The notes: generated by a model not told the origin, from the letters alone. Numbered from the stretch's first letter, positions 1-8,428 are shown. The stretch is 64,000 nt of DNA from Actinomycetota bacterium (GCA_030645495.1 JAUSLV010000018.1:558001-622000); one strand, 5' to 3'. A program made the numbers and translations.

Positions 1-2
1 GT

Positions 3-83
3 GCGGCGGCGCCCGCCGCAGTGCAGGAACACGTAGCGGCCGGGCTGGCCGACAAGATCCGGGAGGTGGTGACGGGTGGATGA
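3..83 (+). CDS. C-terminal end of a phage protein (partial)
   Basis: The frame starting at base 3 is open from the window edge to a TGA at 81-83 and gives 26 residues rich in Ala and Val ending in T-G-G. Its stop overlaps the GTG start of the next gene (GTGGATGA), the same coupling used throughout this phage operon, which is the main reason to call it coding. Too little is visible to assign a function. By position, just before a tape-measure-like gene, it could be a tail assembly chaperone or a minor tail protein. Confidence 0.55.
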   Translation, partial: AAAPAAVQEHVAAGLADKIREVVTGG

Positions 84-1740
84 CCAGCGGCTGAGGTTCA
101 TCCTGGATTTCGTCGCGCAGACCGCCGGGTTGAAGAACGCCCAGGAGCTGGCGGAGCAGCTCGGCACCGAGCTCGACGACACCCAGGATGCCGGTACGAA
201 GATGGCGGCCGCGTTGAAGGCTGCTGCGGACAAGGCGTCGCAGGATCTCGAGGAGACCATCGCGATCGCTGACCGTCTGGGTGAGGCGTTGGGCCCGGAG
301 TTGACGTCGAAGGTGAACGTCGACGAGATCGCCGGCAAGATGCGCCAGGTCGGCATCACGACCGAGGACGTCGAAGCGAACATCGACAGCTTCCGCCAGT
401 CGCTCTCGCAGATGGCCGCCACCGCCGACACGGTCAAAGCCCGCGTGGGTGACGTCGATACCGCTGTGCAACGGGTGGGAGACACCTCGACCAAAGCACG
501 GAGCGCCACAGCGAACTTCGCCGGCAACCTCGCGCAGGAACTCCCCGGCATCTCGGCGGCGATGGGCCCGCTGAACATGGGTATCTCGCAACTGGTCGAG
601 GGCCTCGCCGAGGGCGACATCAACTCGAAGGCGCTCATCGGCTCGCTGGCCACGATGGCCATCGCCGGTGGTGTGGTGGCGTTGGCGATGGGTGAGTACG
701 CCGACGAGCAGAAGCGAGCAGCGGAGGTGAAGGCCTTCCGGGCCGATGTGGTCAAGACGTTCACGTCAGCGTTACGCGAGGGCACCGATGCCACGGCGGC
801 GTTGATCGATCATCTCAACAGCGTCGGGAAGGTGGCGCTCGAGCTGCGCGGCGTGATGGGTGATGCCTTCTCGGGTGACGTGGCTGATGAGATGGCCCGC
901 GCTGGTGTGACCCTGACGATCTTCGCCGAGGCGACGACCGGCGGCGCCGAGGGCATGGCCCGGTTGGAGGCGGCCCTACACGCGTCGAATGCGGAGGCTG
1001 GTGACGCAGCGCGCGTGATGCTGGCTGTGCGCGAGTACCAGGACATGTACACGCAGTCGACCAAGACCGCAGCGGCGTGGTCGGCGTTGAATGCCGACGC
1101 CGTGGAGCGTGAGCGTCGTGCGCAGGAGCGGTTGGCGGAGCATCTGTCGATCGCTGAGAAGACCCGCCGTTCGTACACGAGAGCGGTGATCGAGAATCGG
1201 GTGGAGACGGAGCGGTTCCAGCAGTCGATCGAGCGTGACCGGTCGTGGGCGCAGACGCAGCAGTCGATCGTCGACACGCAGGAGACCCTCGACGGGTACA
1301 AGCAGGCGGTGGCTGATGGGACGATGTCGCAGGAAGAGGCGTCGCGTCGGTCGGTGATCGCTATCGATGATCAGAAGCTCGCGGTGTTGGAGTATGCGAC
1401 TCAGGTGTTGGGGTTGCCGGCGTCGCAGGTGACGAACATTCTGGCGGACGTGGAGGGTGTCGACGATCTGCAGCGGTTGATCGAGAAGCTGGAGCAGCTC
1501 GAGCGGATCAACCGGCGCATGAATGGTGATCCGAACTGGATGACCCCCGACGGGATCAGGCCTGGGGGCTCTTCAACGGCTCAGGACGCGGCGAATGCAC
1601 AGTCGCAACCCCGCCGCGATCAGAGGTATGCCGACGCTGAGGATTCGGGTCGTCCGATCGTGGTGCAGATCGTTGTCGATGATCGGACGGTTCAGTCGAT
1701 CACAGCGCGCCAGCGGTCGCTGGGTAGGGGTGTGAAATGA
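76..1740 (+). CDS. phage tail tape-measure-like protein
   Basis: Probable tape measure protein, which sets tail length and is released from the tail during injection (role inferred). The 554 residues are mostly helical and rich in Ala, Gln, Glu and Arg. The first 130 or so look like coiled coil, a Gly/Ala/Met-rich hydrophobic centre lies at about 147-222 (typical of membrane-active tape-measure centres), and a charged helical region follows at about 340-480. The GTG start is supported by GGGAGGTG a few bases upstream and by overlap with the previous stop. The last codons overlap the ATG of the next gene. At 554 residues it is short for a siphophage tape measure, so a short tail or a split protein is possible. 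Confidence in a tail role is good; the exact role rests on composition and position. Confidence 0.6.
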   Translation: MDDQRLRFILDFVAQTAGLKNAQELAEQLGTELDDTQDAGTKMAAALKAAADKASQDLEETIAIADRLGEALGPELTSKVNVDEIAGKMRQVGITTEDVEANIDSFRQSLSQMAATADTVKARVGDVDTAVQRVGDTSTKARSATANFAGNLAQELPGISAAMGPLNMGISQLVEGLAEGDINSKALIGSLATMAIAGGVVALAMGEYADEQKRAAEVKAFRADVVKTFTSALREGTDATAALIDHLNSVGKVALELRGVMGDAFSGDVADEMARAGVTLTIFAEATTGGAEGMARLEAALHASNAEAGDAARVMLAVREYQDMYTQSTKTAAAWSALNADAVERERRAQERLAEHLSIAEKTRRSYTRAVIENRVETERFQQSIERDRSWAQTQQSIVDTQETLDGYKQAVADGTMSQEEASRRSVIAIDDQKLAVLEYATQVLGLPASQVTNILADVEGVDDLQRLIEKLEQLERINRRMNGDPNWMTPDGIRPGGSSTAQDAANAQSQPRRDQRYADAEDSGRPIVVQIVVDDRTVQSITARQRSLGRGVK

Positions 1741-3014
1741 CGCTCACGATCGGCCGGTGCGTGTTGGATGACAGCCCGGATGGCGGGTCGATCCGGGTGG
1801 CTGGTGATCGGTTGTCGTTCCGGTGCGACATCACCGCAACGTCGGTGTACGAGTGTTTGGCGCGGATCCAGCAGTTGTCGGGTCTGGTGAACAACCCGGA
1901 CGAGGAGGTGTTCCCGTTCGTCTGGTCGGAGGACCCACGGTTCGACGGGTTCTATCGGGTTCGTTCGGTGGATGTGACCCCGTCGGCGTTGTTCTTGTCG
2001 ACGGGCTATGCGTCGTTCTCGATCGAGTTGGAGCGCGTTGCGGGCGGGTACGGCCGGCCGTTGTTCGAGACGATCGCCACCCGTGTGCTGCGGCCGAATG
2101 ACCATGCGGTCACCACGCCGGTGGGCGTCAAGTATGCGGCACCGGAGGAGAGCGACTCGTCGATCGTGTTCTCGTCGTCGTTGACGACAGCTGATGGGGT
2201 GCTGCGCTACAAGACGGCGGCGTGGGCTGCGGAGACGTACGCGTGGACGAGCTATTGCCCGGCTGCGCACTACTACGACCAGTCGGCCCGGTTCGAGATC
2301 ACGGTCGACCCGGACACCCAGCCGTACTTTCCGGTGGTGGGCCGGCAGATCCCGGTGTCGATGCTCACGACTGATCCTGGTGCGGGTGGCTGGGGGTTGT
2401 GGCGGCTGACGAACGGCTGGACGAGCGTGTATCCGATCGTGATCCCGGATTCGGGTGGGGTCGAACGGTTCGGCATCATCGTGGCCGGCCAGCAGGATGA
2501 TGTGGTCCCGAGGTTCTTGGGGTGCGGGTCGTCGGTCGCCAGCCTGGTCGACATGACGGGCGACGCCGACGGTGGGTTCTGGGCGCCGATCCTGTTGGTG
2601 AATTCTCCGGAGCTGGTGGTGGTGCGTCTCACGTCGCATGCGGGGTACACGTGGGATTACTCGTTGCGGCTGGGCGACACGCGGGTAGATGTCGCTCTGG
2701 CCACGAGTTCTTCGGGGTCGTACACCGCCGGGATCCAGGTGTTCGGTTCTGGTGGGACGGGGATCGCGTCGACGTCGTTCACGGGTGGTGTGCGCGCGAC
2801 GGCGGGTGTGGCGCGCTACGCGATCGCCTGCGCGAAGACGCCGGCCGCTGGTTATCCGAATGTCACGCAGGGTGCGACGGGGTACTCGTCCAGCACGGGG
2901 CACCAGTTTGCGGTGACCGACAACTACCTCGCTGGCGTGTCGACGACCACGGCCGGGTTGCTTGAAGCGTTCCTGGCTTACCGCTCGGAGCGTCGTCGGG
3001 TGGTGGCGCGATGA
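1737..3014 (+). CDS. phage minor tail / distal-tail-like protein
   Basis: A 425-residue protein directly after the tape measure, where siphophages encode distal tail and baseplate proteins that join the tail tube to the receptor-binding apparatus. The first 110 or so residues are beta-rich with alternating charged and aromatic residues (F-V-W-S-E-D, G-F-Y-R-V), as in distal-tail N-domains. The rest is Ser/Thr/Gly-rich beta sequence of the sort found in carbohydrate-binding or host-contact modules. Its ATG overlaps the upstream stop (ATGA), and its own stop overlaps the next ATG. The assignment depends on gene order and composition; no catalytic motif is visible. Confidence 0.5.
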   Translation: MTLTIGRCVLDDSPDGGSIRVAGDRLSFRCDITATSVYECLARIQQLSGLVNNPDEEVFPFVWSEDPRFDGFYRVRSVDVTPSALFLSTGYASFSIELERVAGGYGRPLFETIATRVLRPNDHAVTTPVGVKYAAPEESDSSIVFSSSLTTADGVLRYKTAAWAAETYAWTSYCPAAHYYDQSARFEITVDPDTQPYFPVVGRQIPVSMLTTDPGAGGWGLWRLTNGWTSVYPIVIPDSGGVERFGIIVAGQQDDVVPRFLGCGSSVASLVDMTGDADGGFWAPILLVNSPELVVVRLTSHAGYTWDYSLRLGDTRVDVALATSSSGSYTAGIQVFGSGGTGIASTSFTGGVRATAGVARYAIACAKTPAAGYPNVTQGATGYSSSTGHQFAVTDNYLAGVSTTTAGLLEAFLAYRSERRRVVAR

Positions 3015-5038
3015 CGGTCACTGAGATCCTGCAGAAGCCGGGCCGGTTCAATCTCAAGTTGCGCCCCGACACCCCGTACGGGGTGCGGGCGGCGATCGCA
3101 GCGTTCGATCATGTGGTGATCACGCCGACCCGCCTGCGCAATGCCAGCGATTTGGCTGACGCCACGATTCTCGCCCGGGCGCTCTACACGGGGGTGATCA
3201 CCAAGTTCCCGACCCCGTTCGAGATCGAGGGTCAGGGGTTGGAGTTCTGGTTGGGCACCGACGACGGGCGTGGTGATCTGCTCGACTCGTTGGTTTCGAA
3301 CACGACCGGGAGCTTGTCGACCTGGTGCACGTCGTTGCGCCCGTCGTCGTTGTCGGCGGGCACCGTGACGAACACCGGCACGGGGACGCTCACCTACGGC
3401 TACCAGTACATGTCGCGGCGGGAGGCGTTCGACCACATGCTGCGCGCCGTTGGCGCCGAACGCCGGGTGAACCCGAACTTCACGCTCGACGCGGCGCTGG
3501 CCACCACCCTGTTCGTGTCGACCCCGACGGCCGTGATCACCCGCAAGCCCGAGGGCACCGAGGGGGCGCTGACTGGCATCGAGGCCACCCATGCGAACGC
3601 TGCGGTCGACGTGGACGGCTACACGACGAAGGCGATCGTCGTCGGCAAGGCGGGCGACGGTGCGATGGTCGCGGTCGGGTCGGCCACCGGGTCGAACGTC
3701 TACAAGGACGGCCTGAACAACAACGTCACGCTCGAGCGTTTCGTGAACGCCCCGACGACGCCGGCGGCGTCGATCAGCGCGTATGCGTCGAGTGTGCTGG
3801 CTCTGTATTCGTCGATCCGGCGGACGTTCACGCTGTCGTCTCGCACCTATGCGGCCCCGTTGCGGGTGCGCCCGGGCGACTGGGCGTGGGTGTTCGATCC
3901 TGAAGACGGTTTTGTCGACATCGCCAACCAGGTGCAGTGGCGCGGCGAGGTGACGACCCCGGTCAAGTTGCGGTGCAAGGAGATGACCTGGCCGGTGCAG
4001 TCGGGCATGGGGGTGATGGCGCGCCGCTCTGGTGCGACGCCGACCTATCTCGACCTCTCCGACTATGTGCTGTGGGAGACGTCGGACACCGAGTGGGCTT
4101 TCGGGGCCACCGCCGGCGATCCGGAGCAGGATCCGACGCAGTTGGGTTCGGCGTTCCTCGGGGTGAACCCGGAGATCGTGGCCCGCACGGCATTCGCCAG
4201 CGTGCTGCCGGATAGGGACGGGTCGACCGATTACAGCCTCGTGTACCGCGACGGGAACGTCACGAAGATCTACGACAGCGTGGCCGCCGCCGACGTCCTG
4301 ACGCTCACCAGCGCGAAGTTGCTGACGGTCTTGGACATCACGGCCAGCCAGTTCCTCCGCTCGACCTTCGCGACGTGGAACGGCGCCTGGTCATCAGCAC
4401 CGATTCAGGCCGACCACTGGGGCGCCAACAACACGTCGCTGGCCCTGCACGCGAACACGATCGGCCCACAGCTGACCGCGGTGCAGGGTCTTGGTGAACG
4501 TTTCAACATCCGCAACAACAGCGACACTGCCTATGGCTCGATAGCGGCATCAGCGTTCACGGTCGCATCCACCATCCGCATCAAGGACGACGTGGCGACG
4601 GTGACTGACGCCGACCTGCTCGCCCGCATCGCAGCGGTGCCGCTCAAGAACTTTCGTTTGAAGGACCGGCCGCAGACGTTGCGCCTGTCGGCCAAGTTCG
4701 CAGCTGTCGCGCAACGCTGGAAGGACACGGGTCGTACCCCGCTGGTCCCCAAGCCGAACCATCTCGAGTCGCACGATCACGACTGCGGTATCGACGGATG
4801 CGCCGGCACTCCCGACTCGCCGTGCTGCATCACCGCCAATGACACCCCCCGGTTTGGTGTGATCGCTGAGGACCTGCACGCCCACGCCCCTGAGGCGACC
4901 GTGCTCGACGAGGGCGGCATCCCGGCCGGATACGACGTCGACCAGCTGGCTGCGATGGCCTTCGGTGGGGTCGGTGCCTTGTTGCGCCGGATCGTCGCGT
5001 TGGAAGCCCGGATCGTCGCGTTGGAGGCCACAGCATGA
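3011..5038 (+). CDS. phage tail fibre / baseplate protein with C-terminal S74 self-cleaving chaperone domain
   Basis: The 675-residue product has a beta-rich N-terminal part (about 1-400) that looks like a baseplate or tail-attachment region, then a Ser/Thr/Asn-rich fibre stretch. The C-terminal 160 or so residues match the Peptidase_S74 intramolecular chaperone family, which trimerises tail spikes and then cuts itself off. Ser520 and Lys525 sit in S-T-I-R-I-K, the Ser-to-Lys spacing of the family's catalytic dyad (S-D-x-R-L-K type). F-G-V-I-A-E-D-L at about 615-622 and a closing leucine-zipper-like helix also fit. Unusually, a Cys/His cluster (H-D-H-D-C..C..C-C, about 580-600) is inserted in the domain and could bind metal. 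Both ends overlap neighbouring genes by ATGA. Confidence 0.65.
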   Translation: MTVTEILQKPGRFNLKLRPDTPYGVRAAIAAFDHVVITPTRLRNASDLADATILARALYTGVITKFPTPFEIEGQGLEFWLGTDDGRGDLLDSLVSNTTGSLSTWCTSLRPSSLSAGTVTNTGTGTLTYGYQYMSRREAFDHMLRAVGAERRVNPNFTLDAALATTLFVSTPTAVITRKPEGTEGALTGIEATHANAAVDVDGYTTKAIVVGKAGDGAMVAVGSATGSNVYKDGLNNNVTLERFVNAPTTPAASISAYASSVLALYSSIRRTFTLSSRTYAAPLRVRPGDWAWVFDPEDGFVDIANQVQWRGEVTTPVKLRCKEMTWPVQSGMGVMARRSGATPTYLDLSDYVLWETSDTEWAFGATAGDPEQDPTQLGSAFLGVNPEIVARTAFASVLPDRDGSTDYSLVYRDGNVTKIYDSVAAADVLTLTSAKLLTVLDITASQFLRSTFATWNGAWSSAPIQADHWGANNTSLALHANTIGPQLTAVQGLGERFNIRNNSDTAYGSIAASAFTVASTIRIKDDVATVTDADLLARIAAVPLKNFRLKDRPQTLRLSAKFAAVAQRWKDTGRTPLVPKPNHLESHDHDCGIDGCAGTPDSPCCITANDTPRFGVIAEDLHAHAPEATVLDEGGIPAGYDVDQLAAMAFGGVGALLRRIVALEARIVALEATA

Positions 5039-5358
5039 CCGACACCACCTGTGAACCGTCCAGGCCACCGGTCGCCCCGCCGATCGGGCACGACGTGCAG
5101 CTTGAGCCGTGTGAAGCGCCGCCGCGGTACCTGTGCGACGGCCGCTACCAGCTGATCGTCGACGATCCCGCCGACTGCCCCGCACCGTCGACCACAGAGC
5201 CGGCCACCACCACGACCACCGTGGTCGTCGAGGTCGGCACCCCGCCGATCCCGGCCACCGGCAGCACTACGCGCGTCAGCGTCGGCCTCGCCCTGGTCGT
5301 GGCCGGTGCGCTGCTCGTGCGAGTCGCACGGCGCTCGACATCGAAGGAGACGGTCTGA
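5035..5358 (+). CDS. small phage protein with sortase-type C-terminal tail
   Basis: A 107-residue protein between the tail fibre and the endolysin. It is Pro/Cys-rich in its first 55 residues, then Thr-rich (a run of Thr followed by V-V-V-E-V). It ends with I-P-A-T-G, a hydrophobic helix of about 18 residues and a basic R-R cluster, which is the order of a Gram-positive cell-wall sorting signal (LPxTG-like motif, membrane span, positive tail). There is no obvious N-terminal signal peptide, so it may be a single-span membrane protein instead. It is coupled to the fibre gene by ATGA. Its place beside lysis genes leaves open a role in lysis, in decorating the cell surface or in superinfection exclusion; none is proven. 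Confidence 0.55.
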   Translation: MTDTTCEPSRPPVAPPIGHDVQLEPCEAPPRYLCDGRYQLIVDDPADCPAPSTTEPATTTTTVVVEVGTPPIPATGSTTRVSVGLALVVAGALLVRVARRSTSKETV

Positions 5359-6357
5359 ATGCGCACGATCCAGCCGAAGGGTGCGTTGGTGATCGACTGG
5401 TCCACACACTCGTTCGATGTCGAGTGGGCTGCCGCCCGGGGGTATGTCGGCGGGGTGTCCTACCTGAACGGCAGCCTCAGCCGTGGTGAGCCGCAGACGG
5501 GGGAGAACTGGAAGGTGCTGACCCCGGCACGGCTCGCCCGGTCGGTCGCCGCGTTGGGTGCGATGATGCCGGTGTTCGAGTCGGCCAAGCGCCGGCCGCT
5601 AGACGGGTTCTCGGCCGGTGCGCAAGATGGGCGGTCGATCAACGCTGACTGCCTGGTGCTCGGCTACCCGACCACGGAGACGGTGCTCGTCGCGTACGAC
5701 TTCGATGTCACGCCCGCGACGTTGGCGACGTGTGTCGCCTATTGGGATGGTGTGCGCTCGACGTGTGCGCATCCGCTCGGCGCGTACGGCGACGACAACA
5801 TCTTCGACGCGATCGCCGGCCGCGGTTGTGTGCTGTTCTGGCAGGCCGCGGGTTGGGCCTGGTCCGGTCGCGCCGTGTCGGACAAGGCCGACGTGCTGCA
5901 GCTGGTCGGCTACCTCGTCGACCCCGGCGGCGTGAACGCTGATCGCAACAAAGTGCTCAGGCCCTTCCCCATGTGGGCCGGCCCTGACCCCGATCCTGTG
6001 GAGGACGACATGACCATCATCTACCGTTTCACCGACGCCAACGCGGTGCTGGTGCGCCAGCATGATCTGCGGGTGCCGGGGGAGTGTGCCGGCTGGTCCG
6101 GCCCGGGCACAGACCCGAAGGTGCTGCCCTGGTTGGCGGCGCTCGATCGCAACGGTGCCCGCACGGTGACGGGCGCGGTCGCTCAGGTGTGCGCCGGCCT
6201 GTTCTTTGTGGGCGACGTCGCCGAGTTGGCGGCGAACGACGGGCGCCACAAGTGGACGGGCCACGAGTTCCGTGGTGTCCTGCCCAAGCTCGACCTGACC
6301 GGCGGGGCAGCGCCGTCGGGCAAGGTGTCGGGCACGTTCGTCGGGACCATCGGCTGA
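5359..6357 (+). CDS. endolysin with glycoside-hydrolase-like DUF1906 domain
   Basis: Probable peptidoglycan-degrading lysin. Residues 1-205 have the layout of the DUF1906 (Rv2525c-like) TIM-barrel family: V-I-D-W near residue 13, M-P-V-F-E-S with Glu74, Y-D-F-D at 113-116, then G-A-Y-G and W-Q-A-A-G-W-A-W-S strands. The acidic residues occupy the usual active-site strand ends. After an acidic linker (about 205-215) a second region of about 115 residues, with Trp and Cys, may bind the cell wall. AAGGAGA lies before the ATG, which begins immediately after the upstream stop. The position beside holin-like genes supports lysis. The exact bond cut (muramidase or other) cannot be read from the sequence. 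Confidence 0.72.
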   Translation: MRTIQPKGALVIDWSTHSFDVEWAAARGYVGGVSYLNGSLSRGEPQTGENWKVLTPARLARSVAALGAMMPVFESAKRRPLDGFSAGAQDGRSINADCLVLGYPTTETVLVAYDFDVTPATLATCVAYWDGVRSTCAHPLGAYGDDNIFDAIAGRGCVLFWQAAGWAWSGRAVSDKADVLQLVGYLVDPGGVNADRNKVLRPFPMWAGPDPDPVEDDMTIIYRFTDANAVLVRQHDLRVPGECAGWSGPGTDPKVLPWLAALDRNGARTVTGAVAQVCAGLFFVGDVAELAANDGRHKWTGHEFRGVLPKLDLTGGAAPSGKVSGTFVGTIG

Positions 6358-6473
6358 TGCCCACGCTCGGGTTCTCCCACTGGCCCTACACGCGGGTCCC
6401 CACACGCCAGGACAACCGGCCCGCTGGCCGGTCGCGCATCGGCCGCGGGTTCCACCCGAAGAAGGTGCGCTGA
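6357..6473 (+). CDS. 38-residue basic phage protein
   Basis: A short frame of 38 codons whose ATG overlaps the endolysin stop (TGATG) and whose TGA overlaps the next ATG (TGATG). Perfect stop-start overlap at both ends is good evidence of translation despite the length. The product is basic (R, K, H) with several Pro, Gly and aromatic residues and has no membrane span. No family is recognisable. It belongs to the lysis operon, so an accessory or regulatory part in lysis is possible. Confidence 0.5.
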   Translation: MPTLGFSHWPYTRVPTRQDNRPAGRSRIGRGFHPKKVR

Positions 6474-6817
6474 TGCTCGCCGCCGGACTCGCCCCCGCCG
6501 AATGGGTCGGCCTGGTGCTCACGGGCGGCTCGGTCATGGCCGGAGCGTGGGCCATCATCCGGTCCACGTCGATCAAGACGACGCTCGACGTCGTGATCCT
6601 CGGCAACGAGGAGCTGCGCAAGATCAACGACGACCTGCGCCACGAGCTCGCCGCCGAGAAGCTGCTGCGGGTCGAGGACAAGGCGCAGGCCCGTGCCGAG
6701 ATCGCCCGCCTCGAAGGCCAGCTGCAGGTCCTCACCGGCCACCTGGGCGAATCGATCGCCGCCGCTGTCGTGCGATCGCTGCCAAAGCCCACCACCACCA
6801 CGACCACCACCGTCTGA
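6473..6817 (+). CDS. membrane-anchored coiled-coil phage lysis protein (Rz/holin-like)
   Basis: The 114-residue product begins with one hydrophobic segment (about residues 8-29). A long heptad-patterned Glu/Arg/Leu coiled coil follows (about 38-88), then a Thr-rich tail ending P-K-P-T-T-T. One N-terminal span plus an extracytoplasmic coiled coil resembles i-spanin/Rz-like or holin-associated proteins. It lies between the 38-residue gene and the two-span holin candidate, with the start overlapping the previous stop. The function follows from topology and position only. Confidence 0.5.
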   Translation: MLAAGLAPAEWVGLVLTGGSVMAGAWAIIRSTSIKTTLDVVILGNEELRKINDDLRHELAAEKLLRVEDKAQARAEIARLEGQLQVLTGHLGESIAAAVVRSLPKPTTTTTTTV

Positions 6818-6831
6818 AGGGACGACAACTG

Positions 6832-7224
6832 ATGAATCCTGTGAATCTGCTCACTCTGCTCCCACCGAGGCTTCGGCGTGTGTTGTACGCCGTGCTCGCC
6901 ATCGTCGGGCTGCTGCAGACGGTCTTCGGCGGGTTGTTCCCGGCTGACAGCCTGGTCGCGAAGATCCTCGTGGCAGCGTCGGCGTTCAGCCTCGCTGTGG
7001 CAGCCGGCAACGTCCCGACATCGAGTGCGCAGCCTCCCTTGTCACCAGCAGAGGTGGAAGCGATCCTGAACCGAATCCAAGTGCTCAAGACGCTGGTGCC
7101 GGGCTGGTGGTGGAGCGCATCGACGGCCGACCTCCCCGCGGCCGCTCGCGACGTGCTCGATGGGATTCGCAGCCTCGTGGCGCTGGTTCCCGGCAAGACG
7201 ACGGAGACGCCGCAGGCACCCTGA
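6832..7224 (+). CDS. holin-like phage protein
   Basis: A 130-residue protein with two hydrophobic segments near the N-terminus (about 18-36 and 41-60) separated by a short turn, then a soluble Leu/Ala-rich C-terminal half with a W-W-W cluster. Two closely spaced spans beside an endolysin gene is the usual picture of a class II-type holin that releases the lysin (inferred). I chose the ATG at 6832 because GAAGGGA precedes it and because the longer in-frame extension only overlaps the upstream gene. It is the last gene before a strong terminator. Confidence 0.55.
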   Translation: MNPVNLLTLLPPRLRRVLYAVLAIVGLLQTVFGGLFPADSLVAKILVAASAFSLAVAAGNVPTSSAQPPLSPAEVEAILNRIQVLKTLVPGWWWSASTADLPAAARDVLDGIRSLVALVPGKTTETPQAP

Positions 7225-7255
7225 CATCGCCCGCTACGTCGTAGCCTGCTACATC

Positions 7256-7314
7256 GAGCGCCCCGCTCACCGGCAACCGCCTGCCGGTTCGAGTGGGGCG
7301 CTCACTGCCGTTTT
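7256..7314 (+). terminator. rho-independent terminator of the phage late operon
   Basis: A 13-bp stem (GAGCGCCCCGCTC with GAGTGGGGCGCTC, one G-U pair) continues after a 2-base bulge into a 7-bp stem (ACCGGCA with TGCCGGT) and a 6-base loop. TTTT follows at 7311-7314. It closes the tail/lysis operon after the holin-like gene. Confidence 0.8.
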
Positions 7315-7365
7315 CGGGCAAGGCTTCGGGTTGCGAAGGTGTCCGGGTCTGTTGGTGGTGCGCGC

Positions 7366-7371
7366 TACTGT
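7366..7371 (+). promoter_or_regulatory. -10 element of a leaderless phage gene
   Basis: TACTGT sits 7 bases before the ATG at 7379, leaving no room for a ribosome binding site. Transcription would begin at or next to the ATG. It lies just after the late-operon terminator, so the last two phage genes form their own unit. Confidence 0.5.
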
Positions 7372-7378
7372 GCGGCCC

Positions 7379-7774
7379 ATGGCGGGTAGCACAAGCTCGG
7401 GAGCGAAGCCCAGGTCGAGGCGTGATGTCGATGAGCATCGTGCGGAGACGGAACGCATGAGGGTTGTCGGGGTCTCGATGATCGGCGGCAAGGTCGCTGA
7501 GGGCGTGAAGTGGGGGATCATCTTCTGGTCGGGTCAGTGGCCGCTGCGACGTGTTGCCGATGCGTTCACGGAGGCTGCCGGAAAGAAGACGTCGATCGAC
7601 GTGAGTGTCTCGGTGACGATCTCGATTGCGTTGACGATCGCTGCGGGCACACAGTGGGCGCGGATCCGCCGGCAGAATGCCGCGCTCAAGGTTCTGCGCG
7701 AACGGAACGAAGAATTGAAGCATGACAATGACCAGCTGCGTGACGCCCTGGTGGCGCGACGTGAAGCGGATTAG
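7379..7774 (+). CDS. phage or host single-span coiled-coil protein
   Basis: A 131-residue product: a basic N-terminus (about 1-27), a segment with hydrophobic stretches near 32-48 and 72-90 (the latter Ile/Val/Ala-rich and likely membrane-spanning), and a C-terminal Glu/Arg/Asn coiled coil (about 95-125). It echoes the 6473-6817 protein in having a span followed by a coiled coil. The ATG is preceded by a TACTGT box rather than a Shine-Dalgarno sequence. As a separate unit after the late-operon terminator it could be expressed from the prophage, for example as an exclusion or lysogenic-conversion gene; that is inference. No family recognised. Confidence 0.5.
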   Translation: MAGSTSSGAKPRSRRDVDEHRAETERMRVVGVSMIGGKVAEGVKWGIIFWSGQWPLRRVADAFTEAAGKKTSIDVSVSVTISIALTIAAGTQWARIRRQNAALKVLRERNEELKHDNDQLRDALVARREAD

Positions 7775-7825
7775 CAAGATGTTGCTGCAAGACTATGAAG
7801 CCCTGAGGAAGGTGAGGTGGTGGAG

Positions 7826-8428
7826 ATGAATGCACAGGTCGCGTGGCTGCTGTGGTCTGTGGGGGCTGCGGCGGCTGTGATCGCTGTGGTGAAGTTCCCC
7901 CGGCACATTCTCCAGTCAGCGATGATCGCCCGGACTTGGCAGCTGCTCGATGAGCTCGACAGCAGCATCCGTCGCGGCGATCTGCCGAGCTCGTCGGCGG
8001 AGGTCCGCCGGCTGCGCGAGCTGATCTACCGGTTTGCGAAGTCAGCGGACAGGGTGCGGGTGATGGACCTGGTAGCGATCAACCTCGCCCGCAAGCAGTT
8101 CCCTGACGGCAATGCTTCGAGGATTCCGACGGCGCCGCCGGCGTTGTCGAAGAGCCAGCGCGAGCTGTTCACCCAGTACCGGGATCGGATCACGTTCTAC
8201 AGTCCGTTCATCGCTTTGACAGGCACATGGGTTGGTCTGTTGGTGCTCGGCGTGGGGGCGTTCCATGTCGTGGTGTCGCTCGGGGTTCGCCACCTGTTGC
8301 GCCGGCGGGCCGAGAAGCCGCCGACGTTCGAGCAGAACTCGCTGGTCGATTGGTCCATGCTGACGTTGCGCGCCGAGGCAGAAGAACACGAGGCCAGCCG
8401 GGGCCGACACCTGGTCGGCGCCGCCTAA
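7826..8428 (+). CDS. membrane protein at the right end of the prophage
   Basis: About 200 residues with an N-terminal hydrophobic segment (about 5-24). A charged helical middle follows (about 30-140), then a second hydrophobic segment near 145-175 followed by a Leu-Arg-Arg-Arg basic cluster and an acidic tail. I prefer the ATG at 7826 with GAGGTG upstream; a GTG at 7817 in the same frame is the alternative. It is the last gene before sequence of the host comM begins, a place where temperate phages often carry cargo expressed in the lysogen. No family recognised. Confidence 0.5.
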   Translation: MNAQVAWLLWSVGAAAAVIAVVKFPRHILQSAMIARTWQLLDELDSSIRRGDLPSSSAEVRRLRELIYRFAKSADRVRVMDLVAINLARKQFPDGNASRIPTAPPALSKSQRELFTQYRDRITFYSPFIALTGTWVGLLVLGVGAFHVVVSLGVRHLLRRRAEKPPTFEQNSLVDWSMLTLRAEAEEHEASRGRHLVGAA

